Positions 7,782 through 17,372 of a stretch of DNA of 36,230 bases are shown here, piece by piece. Source of the stretch: Chitinophagaceae bacterium (lineage in GTDB: Bacteria; Bacteroidota; Bacteroidia; Chitinophagales; Chitinophagaceae); assembly GCA_023251255.1 (NCBI GenBank), contig JAHEZD010000063.1:1-36230 (forward strand), written 5' to 3'. A model generated the notes under the pieces. It was not told where the DNA came from, ran no database searches, and saw only the letters and a program-made list of their open reading frames with translations. Position numbers and translations under genes: made by a program. Each line of letters opens with the position of its first letter. The first letter of the stretch is position 1.

Positions 7782-8792
7782 CTACAGATTAACGTCTTTC
7801 ATTGATGCTTCATCATATCTTGCTCCTGTAACTGTTCCCAAAGGGATAATACGTTCCAATCGGTCCAGGTCTTCTTGCGTTAGCGAAGTGCCTGCTGCTG
7901 CTATATTCTCTTCCACATATTTCACACGTTTTGTTCCCGGAATAGGCGTGTGTCCTTTGGCAATAACCCAGGCAATAGCCAATTGTGCAGAAGTGATACT
8001 TTTTTCGACTGCTACTTTTTTAATTTCATTTACCAACTCCACATTTTTGTAAAATTGCTCCCCTTGATATTTGGGTATAAATTTTCGGAAATCATTATCG
8101 TTAAAATCTTCAGGCTTTTGTATTTCGCCATTTAAAAATCCTCTTCCTATTGGTGAATAGGAAACCAGACTTATGCCTAGCTCTTTTAGCGTATCCAAAA
8201 TGCCCAATTCTTCAATTTGCCTTTCAAACAGTGAGTACTCGGACTGTACCGCTGTAAGCGGGTGAACTTTGTGTGCTTTTCTGATGGTTTCAGCACCTAC
8301 TTCTGAAAGTCCGATATATTTTACTTTTCCTTCTTTTACTAATTCGCCCATTGCTTCAACGGTCTCTTCAATTGGTGTTTTGGGGTCCAATCGATGCTGA
8401 TAATACAAGTCAATATAATCCGTACCAAGAATTTTTAAGGAACGCTCCACGGCTTTTTTTATATAATTTTTACTGCCATTGAATGTGCCAGTTGCTTGTC
8501 CATTATTGTCAATTTCAAAACCGAATTTTGTGGCTATAATATATTTTTCCCTATTTCCTTGGATGGCTTTTGCAATTAGCCGTTCGTTGAGAAATGGGCC
8601 ATATATATCTGCCGTGTCCAAAAAACTACCGCCCAACTCCAATGAACGATGAATGGTAGCAATGGCTTCTTTTTCATCTGCTTTTCCATAGATATCTCCT
8701 CCGAAACCTGTTGTCATACCCATACAGCCAAGACCAATTGCAGGAACTACCAATCCCTGACTTCCTAATTTTACTTCTTTAATGTTGCTCAT
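7782..8792 (-). CDS. Aldo/keto reductase (YakC/AKR13-like)
   Basis: A 336-residue NADPH-dependent oxidoreductase of the TIM-barrel aldo/keto reductase family. Catalytic residues are visible: Asp and Tyr in SFLDTADIYGPFLNE (about residues 56-70), Lys in IIATKFGFE (about 89), and His in IDLYYQHRLDPKTPIEE (about 130-147). The cofactor-binding end AWVIAKGHTPIPGTKRVKYVEEN is intact. Substrate unknown; relatives reduce aldehydes, methylglyoxal or quinone-like compounds. It lies upstream, in the transcriptional sense, of the divergent HxlR/NmrA pair; its end abuts the relic AraC copy, suggesting it was once directly followed by the AraC gene. Confidence 0.92.
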   Translation of the reverse strand: MSNIKEVKLGSQGLVVPAIGLGCMGMTTGFGGDIYGKADEKEAIATIHRSLELGGSFLDTADIYGPFLNERLIAKAIQGNREKYIIATKFGFEIDNNGQATGTFNGSKNYIKKAVERSLKILGTDYIDLYYQHRLDPKTPIEETVEAMGELVKEGKVKYIGLSEVGAETIRKAHKVHPLTAVQSEYSLFERQIEELGILDTLKELGISLVSYSPIGRGFLNGEIQKPEDFNDNDFRKFIPKYQGEQFYKNVELVNEIKKVAVEKSITSAQLAIAWVIAKGHTPIPGTKRVKYVEENIAAAGTSLTQEDLDRLERIIPLGTVTGARYDEASMKDVNL

Positions 8793-8978
8793 AAAATTTA
8801 TTTTTTAAATATTCTTGGCAAAGGTCAAACTATGGTTTCTGAAAAAAGTATCTAAATCGGGCGATGTTGTATCCAAATGATAGGTCAATAATTCTTGTTG
8901 TCGGGGGTGGGTGGGCTTGGGTCTGTTCGTTTTGCCCGTCTGTTGATGTCTGCACGGTGGTCAGTTAGGGGTGCCACC

Positions 8979-9101
8979 AACGGTTTAGGGCTTGGCATTG
9001 TAGGGGCAATCAGGGAATGTCAGCCCAACCTTGCACTAAAGATAAATTGAAATACAATACTTGAGCCTTTATTCTTCAGCCCCTATAACACCAAACCCCT
9101 T
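8979..9101. repeat. Cassette recombination site (attC-like palindrome)
   Basis: AAC at 8979-8981; the right end is CTT (9099-9101) instead of GTT. The left arm GGGCTTGGCATTGTAGGGGC pairs with the right arm GCCCCTATAACACCAAACCC (16 of 20), again with C/A and G/T at equivalent positions. The arms have quite different sequence from those of other sites yet stay complementary. It separates the two multi-gene cassettes, in a 350-bp stretch without a gene (8793-9142). Confidence 0.75.
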
Positions 9102-9142
9102 AGGGGCAAGTGGCTTTTAGTAGTTTGCTTTTTTGTCGCCTT

Positions 9143-10057
9143 TTAGTTAAATGACTGTCTGAACTCCAAAGGCGAAACGTTTGTCTTTGTCTTGAAAAGT
9201 TTGCTGAACGATTGTGAATGTTCAAAGCCCAATTCATAAGCAATTTCCGAAACGGATAGATTTGTAGTTGATAATTTTTCTTTGGCTTTTTCTATAACCG
9301 TATTCTGAATGTATTGCTGTGTGTTCAGTCCTGTCAAAGAACGCAGCATATCACTCAAATACCGTTGCGATAGCTTTAATGCTGTACTGATGTATTTCAC
9401 GGATGGCAAGCCGTTTTTCAAACTATTCCCTTCTTCAAAATAGTTGTTTAAAAGTTTGTCCAAAGAAGTGATGATGTTGTGATTGATCGCTTTCCTCGTA
9501 ATAAATTGCCTATTGTAAAAACGGTTGCTGTAATTCAATAACAATTCAATTTGCGACACCAAAACATCTTGGCTGAAACCGTCAATATTGTTATCTAATT
9601 CATTGGCTATTGAAGCAAATAAATTGGCTATAATTTCTTTTTCTTTTGCCGATAAAAACAGGGCTTCTGAAACATCGTAAAAGAAAAAGCCATATTGATT
9701 GATTGTTTTTCCTAATGGATAATTCCGTATAAAGTCCGAATGGAAATACAAAGCAATACCCTCATAGCTTTCTATGTCTACGGGTGAAAAAACGATTTGT
9801 TTAGGCTTCAAGAATGCCAATCCGCCTTCTTCAAAATCGTAATATCCTTGTCCGTATTTTATTTGTCCTGTGAATGTAGACTTAAAGGAAATTTTGTAAA
9901 AATCAAGACTTATCTTTTGCCCTTTTGGAAACATCTCAATCGAAACATTATTATAATCAACCAATGCGATCAATGGGTGCAATGGTGCAGAAACTCCCAG
10001 GACACGCACAAGTTGTGATATACTTTCAATGTGATTTATGTTAGATTGTTGTTGCAT
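9143..10057 (-). CDS. AraC family transcriptional regulator
   Basis: A 304-residue protein of the same length and architecture as the one at 5155-6069. It has an N-terminal sensing domain (IKYGQGYYDFEEGGLAFLKP) and a C-terminal double helix-turn-helix (VKYISTALKLSQRYLSDMLRSLTG, then LSVSEIAYELGFEHSQSFSKLFKTKT, ending VSPLEFRQSFN). It follows the SDR gene by 19 bp, so it is probably co-transcribed with the reductases that it likely controls. The pair of paralogous AraC/reductase cassettes side by side suggests capture of related units or an old duplication. Confidence 0.9.
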   Translation of the reverse strand: MQQQSNINHIESISQLVRVLGVSAPLHPLIALVDYNNVSIEMFPKGQKISLDFYKISFKSTFTGQIKYGQGYYDFEEGGLAFLKPKQIVFSPVDIESYEGIALYFHSDFIRNYPLGKTINQYGFFFYDVSEALFLSAKEKEIIANLFASIANELDNNIDGFSQDVLVSQIELLLNYSNRFYNRQFITRKAINHNIITSLDKLLNNYFEEGNSLKNGLPSVKYISTALKLSQRYLSDMLRSLTGLNTQQYIQNTVIEKAKEKLSTTNLSVSEIAYELGFEHSQSFSKLFKTKTNVSPLEFRQSFN

Positions 10058-10076
10058 TTTTCGTTTACGGATTTAA

Positions 10077-10814
10077 TCAATTTTGTTTTGACGGACGAAT
10101 AACAATGTCGCCAATTTCAATATCGCTAGGTTGGCTTATTGCATAAATTACAGCGTTAGCAATGGCTAAGGGATCTATGGCAATTTGTTCCATTCCTTTT
10201 TGAATAGTTGTTTTCATTTCTTCGTTTTTTATGTTGTTCGCAAAATCTGTTTTCACGAATCCTGGCGAAATGGCTGTAATGCGAATGTTTCCGTTTGACT
10301 CTTGACGAAATGCTTCTGCAATAGTACGAATGGCATTTTTAGTTCCTGCATAAACGCCTTGCATTGGCACAATCTTTATTCCTGCCGTTGAAATGATATT
10401 GATGATATGTCCCGATTGTTGTTGTTTAAAAACGGGAATTGCAGCCGCCATTCCATACAAAACGCCTTTGAGGTTAATGTCAATCATTTCTTCCCAACCG
10501 TCAATATCCAATTCGTCAATACGGCTTAATTGACTGACGCCTGCGTTGTTTACAATGACATCTAATTTTCCGTATCGTTCAACTGCTGTATTTACCAACC
10601 GAACTAAATCGGCTTTATTCTTCACATCAATTTTAGTAAAAGTGGCTTCACCACCTTTGCTTTTAATTTCTTCAACAAGTTGTTGCAATTGTTCTGTTCG
10701 TCTTGCGCCCAAAACAACCTTTGCACCGTTTTTTGCTAATTCTATTGCAATGGCTTTACCCATTCCACTACTTGCACCTGTAATAGCAACTACTTTTCCT
10801 CTAATATTTTGCAT
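10077..10814 (-). CDS. Short-chain dehydrogenase/reductase (classical SDR)
   Basis: A 245-residue cytosolic oxidoreductase. All classical SDR landmarks are present: the cofactor turn TGASSGMGKAIA (residues ~13-24), an Arg pair after beta-2 (GARRTEQL) favouring NADP(H), NNAGVSQL (~90), catalytic Ser in IINIISTAGI (~140), and YAGTK with catalytic Tyr and Lys (~155-159), followed by SPGFVKTDF. Substrate unknown. It lies in a tight four-gene operon between an aldo/keto reductase (12-bp gap) and an AraC regulator (19-bp gap), which points to detoxification of carbonyl compounds. Confidence 0.93.
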   Translation of the reverse strand: MQNIRGKVVAITGASSGMGKAIAIELAKNGAKVVLGARRTEQLQQLVEEIKSKGGEATFTKIDVKNKADLVRLVNTAVERYGKLDVIVNNAGVSQLSRIDELDIDGWEEMIDINLKGVLYGMAAAIPVFKQQQSGHIINIISTAGIKIVPMQGVYAGTKNAIRTIAEAFRQESNGNIRITAISPGFVKTDFANNIKNEEMKTTIQKGMEQIAIDPLAIANAVIYAISQPSDIEIGDIVIRPSKQN

Positions 10815-10826
10815 GGCTGTTAGTTT

Positions 10827-11921
<1,095 letters not shown>

Positions 11922-12725
11922 TTAAACACTATAAATCAGTCCGCTACCTTTATCCAAGGATTTGATAGTTGCCATATCATCGGCAGACAGCTCAAAGTCA
12001 AATACATTGAAATTTTCATTGATCCTTTTCACATTTGCCGATTTCGGAATAGCAACGACTTCTTTTTGAATTAACCATCGTAGAACCACTTGGGCAATAC
12101 GCTTATTATATTTGCTTGAAAGCACTTTTAAAAGGTCATTCTTAAAAAGATCATTTTTACCCTGAGCAAAGGGAGCCCAAGACTCCAACTGGATGCGCTG
12201 GGATTTCAAAGCTTTCTGCATTGCTATTTTTTGGGAAAATGGATGTGTCTCTATCTGATTGACTGCCGGTACCACACTATGCCGCTTAAGTAAATCCTGG
12301 ATCTGATCCATATTGAAATTACTTACACCGATAGCCCTTACTTTACCTTCTTTATATAATTCTTCCATTGCTGTCCAGGAGGAATTTACGTCTCCCTGCG
12401 GGAGATGAATCAAGAACAGGTCAATATAGTCAAGGCCCATTTTTTTAAGCGACGCTTCATAGGCACTCTTTGCATTTTCATAGCCGGGACCTACTGGCAA
12501 AAATTTGGTGGTCACAAAGATTTCTTCCCGTTTGACATTACTTTTTTTAATCGCTCTGCCCACCGGTTCCTCATTGCAGTATGCCGCCGCTGTGTCGATT
12601 AGTCTGTAGCCGATATTTAAAGCATTTAGCACAGACCGCTCACACTCAAAACCGTCTCGAAGCAAGTAGGTGCCAAATCCAAGCAGCGGCATCTTTACTC
12701 CATTGTTTAATAGTACATTTTCCAT
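11922..12725 (-). CDS. Aldo/keto reductase (AKR5-like, 2,5-diketogluconate reductase type)
   Basis: A 267-residue aldo/keto reductase from a different subfamily than its neighbours: LLGFGTYLL near the start, GYRLIDTAAAYCNEE with catalytic Asp and Tyr (~41-55), VTTKFLP with Lys (~77), DLFLIHLPQGD with His (~108), GVSNFNMDQI, and VVAIPKSANVKRINEN for cofactor binding. Members reduce methylglyoxal, sugar ketoacids and other small carbonyls. It is the first gene of the operon, 117 bp upstream of the next reductase. About 200 bp with no gene precede it up to the cassette end at 12937. Confidence 0.9.
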   Translation of the reverse strand: MENVLLNNGVKMPLLGFGTYLLRDGFECERSVLNALNIGYRLIDTAAAYCNEEPVGRAIKKSNVKREEIFVTTKFLPVGPGYENAKSAYEASLKKMGLDYIDLFLIHLPQGDVNSSWTAMEELYKEGKVRAIGVSNFNMDQIQDLLKRHSVVPAVNQIETHPFSQKIAMQKALKSQRIQLESWAPFAQGKNDLFKNDLLKVLSSKYNKRIAQVVLRWLIQKEVVAIPKSANVKRINENFNVFDFELSADDMATIKSLDKGSGLIYSV

Positions 12726-12934
12726 TTTTGCACTGATTTAGATTTCAAGTGCAAAATCTTGATAGTCGTCCGATGAAATGTATCCGGATTGGTATTTGTT
12801 GTAGTCAAAAAGGATATGTCAATGATGGGTGGTGGGTGGGCTTTGGTTAAATTTTCCCTGTGCGGTCGGCTTTTTTATTTTTTTCTGTGTGGTCTGGTCT
12901 GTCTGCCGGTTGGGGTTGTCCTGCCTTTGCCACT

Positions 12935-13254
12935 AACGTGAGTTTGTGAAAAAACTAAGCTTTTTTTTAATTAATCAAGACTCCTATTGGAGAATGATTG
13001 TCGTTTAAGCGATTCTCAAAGCTCTTTTTTAGTTTTTTCACAGTCTGACGAAAAAGGCTTGGCGTTTGTTGGGGAATTAGCATTCCGTCAGCCCATAACC
13101 GAAGTTGATGATTGCAATATTGCTGATGTTTTATTCATTAGCCAAACCTGCCCGACTACGTCATTCAGGCGGGTTTATAACGTCAAGCCCGAACTGAAGC
13201 ACAATAATGTTGAGGCAATATTCGTCAAGCCTCAATAATGCCAAACCTAATGTT
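12935..13254. repeat. Cassette recombination site carrying an insertion
   Basis: AAC at 12935-12937, GTT at 13252-13254. Directly after AAC sits a 113-bp MITE-like element (12938-13050). The usual arms follow: left GGCTTGGCGTTTGTTGGGG, right CCTCAATAATGCCAAACC, with the recurrent C/A mismatch. GGAATTAGCATTCCGTC, the shared inner hairpin, is present at 13073. A further GGCGGGTTTATAACGTCAAG block at 13168 hints at an older nested site. This is most of the 556-bp gene-free stretch 12726-13281. Confidence 0.75.
12938..13050. mobile_element. MITE-like palindromic insertion, copy 1
   Basis: Terminal inverted repeats: GAGTTTGTGAAAAAACTAAG at the left, AGTTTTTTCACAGTCTGAC at the right. Inside, GAGAATGATTGTC and GCGATTCTC form a smaller hairpin. 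The same element recurs at 13855-13968 and 15033-15145. It is too short to encode anything. Confidence 0.75.
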
Positions 13255-13281
13255 GGCTGCAGGCATTCTATATTTCAGTCT

Positions 13282-13839
13282 TTAAAATTGTTTCAACATT
13301 ACTTTATTGTCATAACTATTCTTTTCCATTTGAAAAGGTGCGTTTCCAATCCATTTGAAATTTTGTCGTTCGTAAAATGAGATGGCTCTTGTGTTTGTAA
13401 CAAGCACCCAAAGCCACATTTCATTAATTCCTTTTGATTTCACAATTTTTTCAGCCTCGGCTAACAGATTATAGCCTATTCCTTTTCCACAGAACCATTC
13501 TAAGATGTATAATTTGTTAAGTTCTGGTGCAACAATATTGTCTATTGGGCATTTTTTATCAAATTCTATTTCTACCACACCAACCAAATTGTCTTTGTAA
13601 ACGGCTACAATTACTGTGTCTAGATTGTTCGCAATTAATTCGTGTAGTCTGTCTACTGAAAATTGTTTAGCAATAAAATTAGCAAACTCGTCTGATACTC
13701 CATCCATGCCATAAGTCTGAATATATACTGTTTTAAAAAGAATTGAAAGTTTAATAACATCTGTCGGATTTGCCTTTCTGTAAATAATTTTATCGTCAAT
13801 CATTTTATGTGTATCTATTTGAATTTTGAGGTTTTCCAT
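13282..13839 (-). CDS. GNAT family N-acetyltransferase
   Basis: A 185-residue protein started at MENLKIQIDTHKMIDD; the longer frame to 13959 runs into the inserted repeat in the cassette site. A start at 13803 (MIDDKIIYRKA) is also possible and would match the fold's first strand better. GNAT features: YRKANPTDVIKLSILFKTVY (N-terminal helix), VIVAVYKDNLVGVVEIEF, then the acetyl-CoA loop region in FCGKGIGYNLLAEAEKIV (Q/RxxGxG/A form GKGIG), MWLWVLVTNTRAISFYERQNFKWIG (the classic NxxAxxFYxxxGF). Substrate unknown. Single-gene cassette (ends 13252 and 13854). Confidence 0.88.
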   Translation of the reverse strand: MENLKIQIDTHKMIDDKIIYRKANPTDVIKLSILFKTVYIQTYGMDGVSDEFANFIAKQFSVDRLHELIANNLDTVIVAVYKDNLVGVVEIEFDKKCPIDNIVAPELNKLYILEWFCGKGIGYNLLAEAEKIVKSKGINEMWLWVLVTNTRAISFYERQNFKWIGNAPFQMEKNSYDNKVMLKQF

Positions 13840-13851
13840 ATGCTTGCAGCC

Positions 13852-14158
13852 AACGGGAGTTTGTGAAAAAACTAAGTGATTTACATTAATGTCAAGGACA
13901 CCTATTGGAGAATGATTGTCGTTTAGGCGATTCTGAACATGCGTTTCTAGTTTTCTCACAGTCTGACGACGTTCAGGGCTTGCCGCAGGGCTGGGGTTTT
14001 ATAACTGTCCGCCCGGCAACTGAAGCCGATTAAAAAAACTGATGATGAAGTTAACAACTAAAAGCCAAATAGAATTTGGCCGAGCCCGATATTAGCTGAT
14101 AGTAGTACAACAGACGATTGTTATTCCGCCCGCCAGCCTTGCGGCAAACCTTTTGTTG
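13852..14158. repeat. Cassette recombination site carrying an insertion
   Basis: AAC at 13852-13854, MITE-like element 13855-13968, then the left arm GGGCTTGCCGCAGGGCTGG and, at 14132-14150, the right arm GCCAGCCTTGCGGCAAACC, pairing with the same two recurrent mismatches. GTT at 14156-14158 begins the next cassette (GTTGTAGGCAGTGC). The loop motif AAAAGCCAAATAGAATT is at about 14063. It fills the gene-free stretch 13840-14182. Confidence 0.85.
13855..13968. mobile_element. MITE-like palindromic insertion, copy 2
   Basis: Same element as at 12938 and 15033, inserted at the same place, directly after the AAC of a cassette site. Termini are GGAGTTTGTGAAAAAACTAAG and TTTTCTCACAGTCTGACG. The interior has diverged moderately from copy 1. 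Confidence 0.75.
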
Positions 14159-14182
14159 TAGGCAGTGCATTTGTTGTCTCCA

Positions 14183-14995
14183 CTAATTAGACCAATCAAT
14201 TTTTTGAATTTTCATTTGTTTAAACTTTTCCATATCAAACTGTCTTTTCGCACTAAATTGTCTTGGATGCTGCTCGTCAATGAGAGGAACAATTTCAAGA
14301 GATTTTCCATTGTTATAAGTGAGAAGTAAACTGTGAAATTTTCCTGGCGGTTCATCTACCCAAACCAAGTCTCTAAAATAAACAAGTGTGTCGTTGTAAA
14401 ATATTGAATAAACTGGATTCCCTTTAAATTGCTTCAAGTTTATTGAGTTGATTTTCTTAGAAAATTTTGCTTTATAGTTTTTAACTAAAAAATCAAGTTT
14501 GTCAACTGGGATTAAGCAACCGTCCCAACAAGCCATCGTTTTATTTGTGTCGCTGTTGTTTAATAATTTAGTTTTTTCTATTGGTTTTATTGGGTTTTCA
14601 AAGTCAAAATACGCCAAGCTACCCGACATCAAAGGAGACCAAAGTCTAAAGTTATTTTTAACTCTTTTCCCATAAACTTTTACTCTATCATAGCCATCCA
14701 TAATTACCAAAACTGTGTCACCAATGAAAGGTTGATTTTCTGTCCAATTATTTTCTTCCTTTCTGTATGGGAAATTCCAACCGTTTGTTAGTAGTCGCCC
14801 GCAAGAAGCACTGTTTATCGTGTCTTTATATTTTAATGATAGAAAATAAATTTTACCTTTTCCATCATACTTTGTTATTACAACTTCGTCAATATACGTT
14901 GCAGAGCCCAATAAGTCAGCGACAACAATTCTTATTGGTCTCCCAAAAGTTTGAAATTGAAAAAGTAAACAGATTGTCAGAATTTTAAATTTCAT
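14183..14995 (-). CDS. Secreted protein of unknown function
   Basis: A 270-residue protein with an N-terminal signal peptide (MKFKILTICLLFQFQTFG). The mature part is rich in beta-prone and aromatic residues. One recognisable region is TMACWDGCLIPVDKLDFLVKNY (about residue 153) with a Cys-x-x-x-Cys pair. I recognise no family. Single-gene cassette; its start lies 34 bp inside the cassette end at 15032, so it probably has to be transcribed from the neighbouring site or from further upstream. Confidence 0.7.
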   Translation of the reverse strand: MKFKILTICLLFQFQTFGRPIRIVVADLLGSATYIDEVVITKYDGKGKIYFLSLKYKDTINSASCGRLLTNGWNFPYRKEENNWTENQPFIGDTVLVIMDGYDRVKVYGKRVKNNFRLWSPLMSGSLAYFDFENPIKPIEKTKLLNNSDTNKTMACWDGCLIPVDKLDFLVKNYKAKFSKKINSINLKQFKGNPVYSIFYNDTLVYFRDLVWVDEPPGKFHSLLLTYNNGKSLEIVPLIDEQHPRQFSAKRQFDMEKFKQMKIQKIDWSN

Positions 14996-15029
14996 CTTTG
15001 AATGTTTAGGGTCTCACGGCATTGCCTAC

Positions 15030-15335
15030 AACGAGAGTTTGTGAAAAAACTAAGCTCTTTTTAAATTAATCAAGACACCTGTCGGAGAAAGATTATCATA
15101 TATGCGATTCTTAGCGTTCTTTTTTAGTTTTTTCACAGTCTGACGACGTCCAGGGCTTGCCGCAGGCTGGGAATTCAGAGCTGTGCCAGCCCCCATGACG
15201 ATGCACATAAAGGAACGAAAATTTTATTTAAAATGAAAAGCCAATTATGAAACGGTCAAGCCGCACAACAAAAGATTGGTAGAGAACTGATGTTGAAGAA
15301 AGTTGGTCATGCCCAGCTTGCGGCAAACCCATGTT
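15030..15335. repeat. Cassette recombination site carrying an insertion
   Basis: AAC at 15030-15032, MITE-like element 15033-15145, left arm GGGCTTGCCGCAGGCTGGG, right arm CCCAGCTTGCGGCAAACCC (15312-15330; 17 of 19 paired), GTT at 15333-15335. The two unpaired positions are the same as in the other sites. It fills the gene-free stretch 14996-15350. Confidence 0.88.
15033..15145. mobile_element. MITE-like palindromic insertion, copy 3
   Basis: Third copy of the element. Termini GAGAGTTTGTGAAAAAACTAAG and AGTTTTTTCACAGTCTGACG. It is followed by ACGTCCAGGG, so ACG adjoins the element on both sides, compatible with a short target duplication or with insertion next to an ACG in the site. Confidence 0.75.
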
Positions 15336-15350
15336 GTAGGTAGCCCTTCT

Positions 15351-17117
15351 TTAGTTTGCCTTTTTAAGTTCTTTTAGACGTTTTTTAGCAAGTTCCGGAA
15401 TGTCCCCCTTTTTCAGCCATTCATATTTGGGAAATGAATTTTTTAAATCAATTACTTTTTGATAAAATAATATAGCTTGCGGGTTATCAATTATTGTGTC
15501 TTCTCCAGACTGATAACTATTGGCAAGCGTAAAATAAATGCTCTGTATCAAAAGTAAATATCTGGATTGAGAGAGAGAAGCTGAACTGTTTTCAATTTCC
15601 TGAATGGTTATTTTGTTCTTTAAAACCAGCTTTGCTAAATATTTACAATCTTTATTCTCAAGGCCATGTCCCGATAGTGTTATAACGTTTCTGTAATTTA
15701 AAACTGCTTCATCGGGATTATTATTTTCATAATTCTTACGTGCTTTTTCCACATACAAATTTCCCAAAATATATTCTGGCCGCATAAATTCTCTTTCAGC
15801 CACATATCCTTTATATAAAGATTTTTCACCCCAATATAAAGATTTTGTATGGTCCTTAACAGTATCTCCACCTTTGAAATAGAAACTACTACCATAATAG
15901 TATAAATTACAAAGAAATACCTGGGCCTCAACCTTACCCTGTTCGGCAGCTTTTTGATACCAAATAACAGATTGCTGCATATTTACACTTACCGCATCAT
16001 TTCCTTTTCTATATAAAACAGCAAGACTTAACATCGCATTCGAATCTCCTTTATTTGCAGCTTCCTTTAATGTTTCAAAACCTGATAAATCCCTTGATGC
16101 TCTCTCTTTTTGCATGGTTTGGTTTACACGCTGCATTCTTTCATCATAAGCAACTTGTGCCTGTTCCTTTTTTGCATTTTCGTTTGTAATAAAGTTGGTA
16201 TAATTTGTTACTGCATCTGTACCTTGCTGTATACTGTTGCTTATTGTTTGGCTGGTTTTTGTCTGCATTTCCTGCTGCCCTTGTATAACTTGCTGCCTGA
16301 TTTCCTGTTGTTGATTATTGTTTGTATTTGTTTGTGCTGCAGTAATTTTTACAGGTGTGCTTGTGTTATTTACAGTTGTATTGTTTTTAGCAGTAGTCGG
16401 TTCATCGGGGTCTATTCTTAAATAGATAGTATGCAGGTCGTTTAGTTGTTGTTTCATCTTGTCAAGCGTCTGTGCCATTGCATCGCCGTTACCGTTATTC
16501 AGTTCGTCCTGTGCCTGTTGTTTGTATTGATGAAACAAATCTTTATTGGCATTTATTTGTTGTATTAACTGATTGTGTTGTGCAGAGCCCTTCACTTTAT
16601 TTGCGGCAGCAATAGCATCTTCATATTGTTTGTTGTAATTAGTTGCGATGGTATTTACATCATCAGTTAACGATTTGGCTTTGTCTTTGTTGGGGTTCAC
16701 AAGTTGGGCTTGCATATTTAATAACTCTATGCCGCCGTCAGATGTATAGCTACCTGTAGGCTGCCATTTACCTGTTTGGCTTAAGTCCATTTTCAGTTCC
16801 AATTGTCCTGTTCTGCCGCTGCAGGTTTTGTATTGGATGTTGATCCTGTAATAAGCGTCTTTAACTGCAACGTCATTGTGATATTCCCATTGCAGTCCCA
16901 CGCCGCACACATTGCTGCTATTTGTACAGGCACCATTCTTAAATCTTATGGCTGCACCGCAGGGTGGGGTGGCACAACTGCCGCCAAGTTCTTTCCATTC
17001 GTTCCAGGATTTGGATTGGCTACAAGGATTGTCGTTTTGCGCTTTTGTTTGCGTAAATAATAATGTGGCTGTAATGCAAACAACAATTTGCTTTAAAGTT
17101 TTTAATGCAGTTGTCAT
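15351..17117 (-). CDS. Secreted Sel1-like repeat protein
   Basis: A 588-residue exported protein: signal peptide to about residue 26 (ending TKAQ); a Cys-rich N-terminal domain (about 30-130, seven or so Cys, likely disulfide-bonded); a Gln/Asn-rich, helical linker (about 130-330, likely coiled coil and low complexity); then a C-terminal region with Sel1-type (TPR-like) repeats, for example LKEAANKGDSNAMLSLAVLY and VIWYQKAAEQGKVEAQVFLC. Such proteins serve as scaffolds for protein contacts; the partner is unknown. It is the largest single cassette gene here (ends 15333 and 17164). Confidence 0.8.
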   Translation of the reverse strand: MTTALKTLKQIVVCITATLLFTQTKAQNDNPCSQSKSWNEWKELGGSCATPPCGAAIRFKNGACTNSSNVCGVGLQWEYHNDVAVKDAYYRINIQYKTCSGRTGQLELKMDLSQTGKWQPTGSYTSDGGIELLNMQAQLVNPNKDKAKSLTDDVNTIATNYNKQYEDAIAAANKVKGSAQHNQLIQQINANKDLFHQYKQQAQDELNNGNGDAMAQTLDKMKQQLNDLHTIYLRIDPDEPTTAKNNTTVNNTSTPVKITAAQTNTNNNQQQEIRQQVIQGQQEMQTKTSQTISNSIQQGTDAVTNYTNFITNENAKKEQAQVAYDERMQRVNQTMQKERASRDLSGFETLKEAANKGDSNAMLSLAVLYRKGNDAVSVNMQQSVIWYQKAAEQGKVEAQVFLCNLYYYGSSFYFKGGDTVKDHTKSLYWGEKSLYKGYVAEREFMRPEYILGNLYVEKARKNYENNNPDEAVLNYRNVITLSGHGLENKDCKYLAKLVLKNKITIQEIENSSASLSQSRYLLLIQSIYFTLANSYQSGEDTIIDNPQAILFYQKVIDLKNSFPKYEWLKKGDIPELAKKRLKELKKAN

Positions 17118-17161
17118 AACATTATGTGGTTTAGCAAGGTTTGTTTGATAGGGTTACCTAC

Positions 17162-17352
17162 AACGAACAGGGCTTGCTGCAGGTGTGGAATTAGTATTCC
17201 GTCTGCCCGGAGCCGCTGTTGAATAAAGAACTAAAAGTACAGGATAAAAAACAAAAGCCAAATAGCATTACGTCCAGCCCGGACTGAAGCTGAGTAGCGA
17301 ACTGCTGCTGATGTTAACAACGTCCAGCCACACTTGCAGCAAACCCTATGTT
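17162..17352. repeat. Cassette recombination site (attC-like palindrome)
   Basis: 191 bp, AAC at 17162-17164, GTT at 17350-17352. The left arm GGGCTTGCTGCAGGTGTGG pairs with CCACACTTGCAGCAAACCC (17 of 19). Inner hairpin GGAATTAGTATTCC at about 17186 and loop motif ACAAAAGCCAAATAGCATT at about 17251. No insertion here. Confidence 0.88.
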
Positions 17353-17372
17353 GGCGGTAGGTAAACGTCACG

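Larger units (their letters stand above)
5111..8981. mobile_element. 3.9-kb multi-gene cassette (AraC, NmrA, HxlR, aldo/keto reductase)
   Basis: The left end GTTGGTGGCTGCCCC (5111) is complementary to the right end GGGGTGCCACCAAC (8968-8981), and no cassette-type terminus occurs between them. The unit therefore behaves as one cassette holding four genes plus a gene relic. It contains both of its apparent regulators. This is large for integron cassettes, which usually hold one gene. Confidence 0.65.

Noticed and set aside
12987-13238. Plus-strand 83-codon frame between cassettes
   Set aside because: It lies wholly within the MITE-like insertion and the palindromic cassette site.
17041-17164. 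A promoter of the Bacteroidota type (TTTG with TAnnTTTG) before cassette genes
   Set aside because: I looked for it in the minus-strand leaders and in site loops and found only partial matches; not good enough to list.
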